From assembly GCF_051014445.1 (NCBI RefSeq), contig NC_135141.1, forward strand, positions 4,092,001 through 4,156,000: a stretch of 64,000 nucleotides of DNA, given 5' to 3'. The notes under the pieces are model-generated. The model was not told where the DNA came from and made no database searches. It saw only the letters and a list, made by a program, of their open reading frames with translations. The stretch is from Colletes latitarsis (lineage: Eukaryota > Arthropoda > Insecta > Hymenoptera > Colletidae). Position numbers and translations under genes: made by a program. Positions 63,801 to 64,000 of this stretch are shown piece by piece (position 1 is the stretch's first letter; each line of letters opens with the position of its first letter).

Positions 63801-64000
63801 CACATTACTACGTGATTCAAACCAGAGAAAACCAAGGATCTGGCCAACAAGTATGCGAAGGAGGCCAAATCATTAGCCAGATGCGGGCATAACCCAGACC
63901 TAACCCAGACCTAACCGGTATCCTCCTCTAAAATGTGGTTGGACACCAGGTTTAGTTGACAGTTTCGGCGTTGTACCACATTACTACGTGATTCAAACCC
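54882..64000. repeat. 5038-bp tandem higher-order duplication
   Basis: From 54882 every position I compared matches the position 5038 bp downstream, starting at 59920 and continuing to the window end (64000 matches 58962). Private variants such as CTTAACCCAGGCCTAACC, GCAAAATGATGAGGCAG and GCCAGATGCTGGCGTAACC occur in both copies. I saw no difference over the roughly 4.1 kb visible in the second copy. The left boundary is sharp: TTACCGACT in copy 1 versus ACACCGACT in copy 2. This is the largest and probably youngest duplication here. Confidence 0.82.

Larger units (their letters stand above)
27880..64000. repeat. Right satellite array, ~176-bp monomers
   Basis: The same satellite family continues to the right of the retrotransposon in the same orientation and phase and runs past the right edge of the window; by length it holds about 205 monomers. 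It shares the left array's landmarks but has an extra monomer type that I did not see on the left, with GGATTTATTGACTG, GTGGTCCCAC and GTGACTCAAATCTG (first at 27981-27994, then very common from 28150 onward). Several monomers carry only one 11-mer and are about 11 bp shorter, for example near 40203-40220. I see no host gene or RNA gene. Confidence 0.97.

Noticed and set aside
27894..64000. Repeated minus-strand reading frames of 65-88 residues (many containing VWVRSGLCPHLAHDF)
   Set aside because: They are the same satellite sequence translated again and again. They arise because one frame of the monomer lacks stops, have no independent support, and vary with monomer changes without any sign of coding constraint.
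1..64000. CENP-B box in the satellite
   Set aside because: The nearest stretch (GGTTTTTTCGGGTTT on the minus strand) does not have the required TTCG, A and CGGG spacing, so the sequence gives no support for a centromeric box.
1..64000. A pure telomere array
   Set aside because: I see only one to two tandem 11-mers at a time inside a 176-bp monomer and no long uninterrupted TTAGG or TTAGGTCTGGG run.

Overview
The window is eukaryotic and almost certainly from an insect genome. It is one very long tandem satellite array with a monomer of about 176 bp. The array is interrupted once, at 20886-27879, by a non-LTR retrotransposon of the R1 clade lying on the minus strand. There is no host gene, tRNA, rRNA or bacterial operon here. 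The short minus-strand reading frames scattered through the satellite are by-products of the repeat.

Layout. 1-20885 is the left satellite array. 20886-27879 is the 6,994-bp retrotransposon, read right to left: 5' UTR (27487-27879), ORF1 gag-like protein (27486-24475), ORF2 endonuclease/reverse transcriptase (24475-21422, broken by one in-frame TAG), a hairpin-rich 3' UTR (20910-21421) and a poly(A) tail seen as 24 T at 20886-20909. 27880-64000 is the right satellite array. A 14-bp target-site duplication, GCATAACCCAGACC, flanks the element. Removing the element and one copy of the duplication restores exactly one 176-bp monomer across the junction, so the insertion was clean.

Each satellite monomer carries one to three copies of the 11-mer CCCAGACCTAA (minus strand TTAGGTCTGGG), which looks like a lengthened arthropod telomere repeat (TTAGG). 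Long telomere motifs of this kind have, as I recall, been reported in some Hymenoptera, so a subtelomeric array of a hymenopteran is the best guess; this is inference. The element entered exactly between C and T of a CCTAA in such an 11-mer. That is the cut described for the telomere-specific R1-clade element TRAS, so the satellite may serve as an alternative landing site for a telomere-targeting retrotransposon.

The arrays have nested higher-order structure with near-identical multi-monomer blocks (periods of about 529, 1584, 1750, 1763, 1938 and 5038 bp), which points to recent amplification. Left and right arrays differ in monomer types, and the element sits within about 100 bp of the end of a 1750-bp higher-order array. 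The element has its own GC-rich composition, unlike the satellite. ORF1 and ORF2 are joined by a TAATG stop-start overlap, as in the related element SART1.
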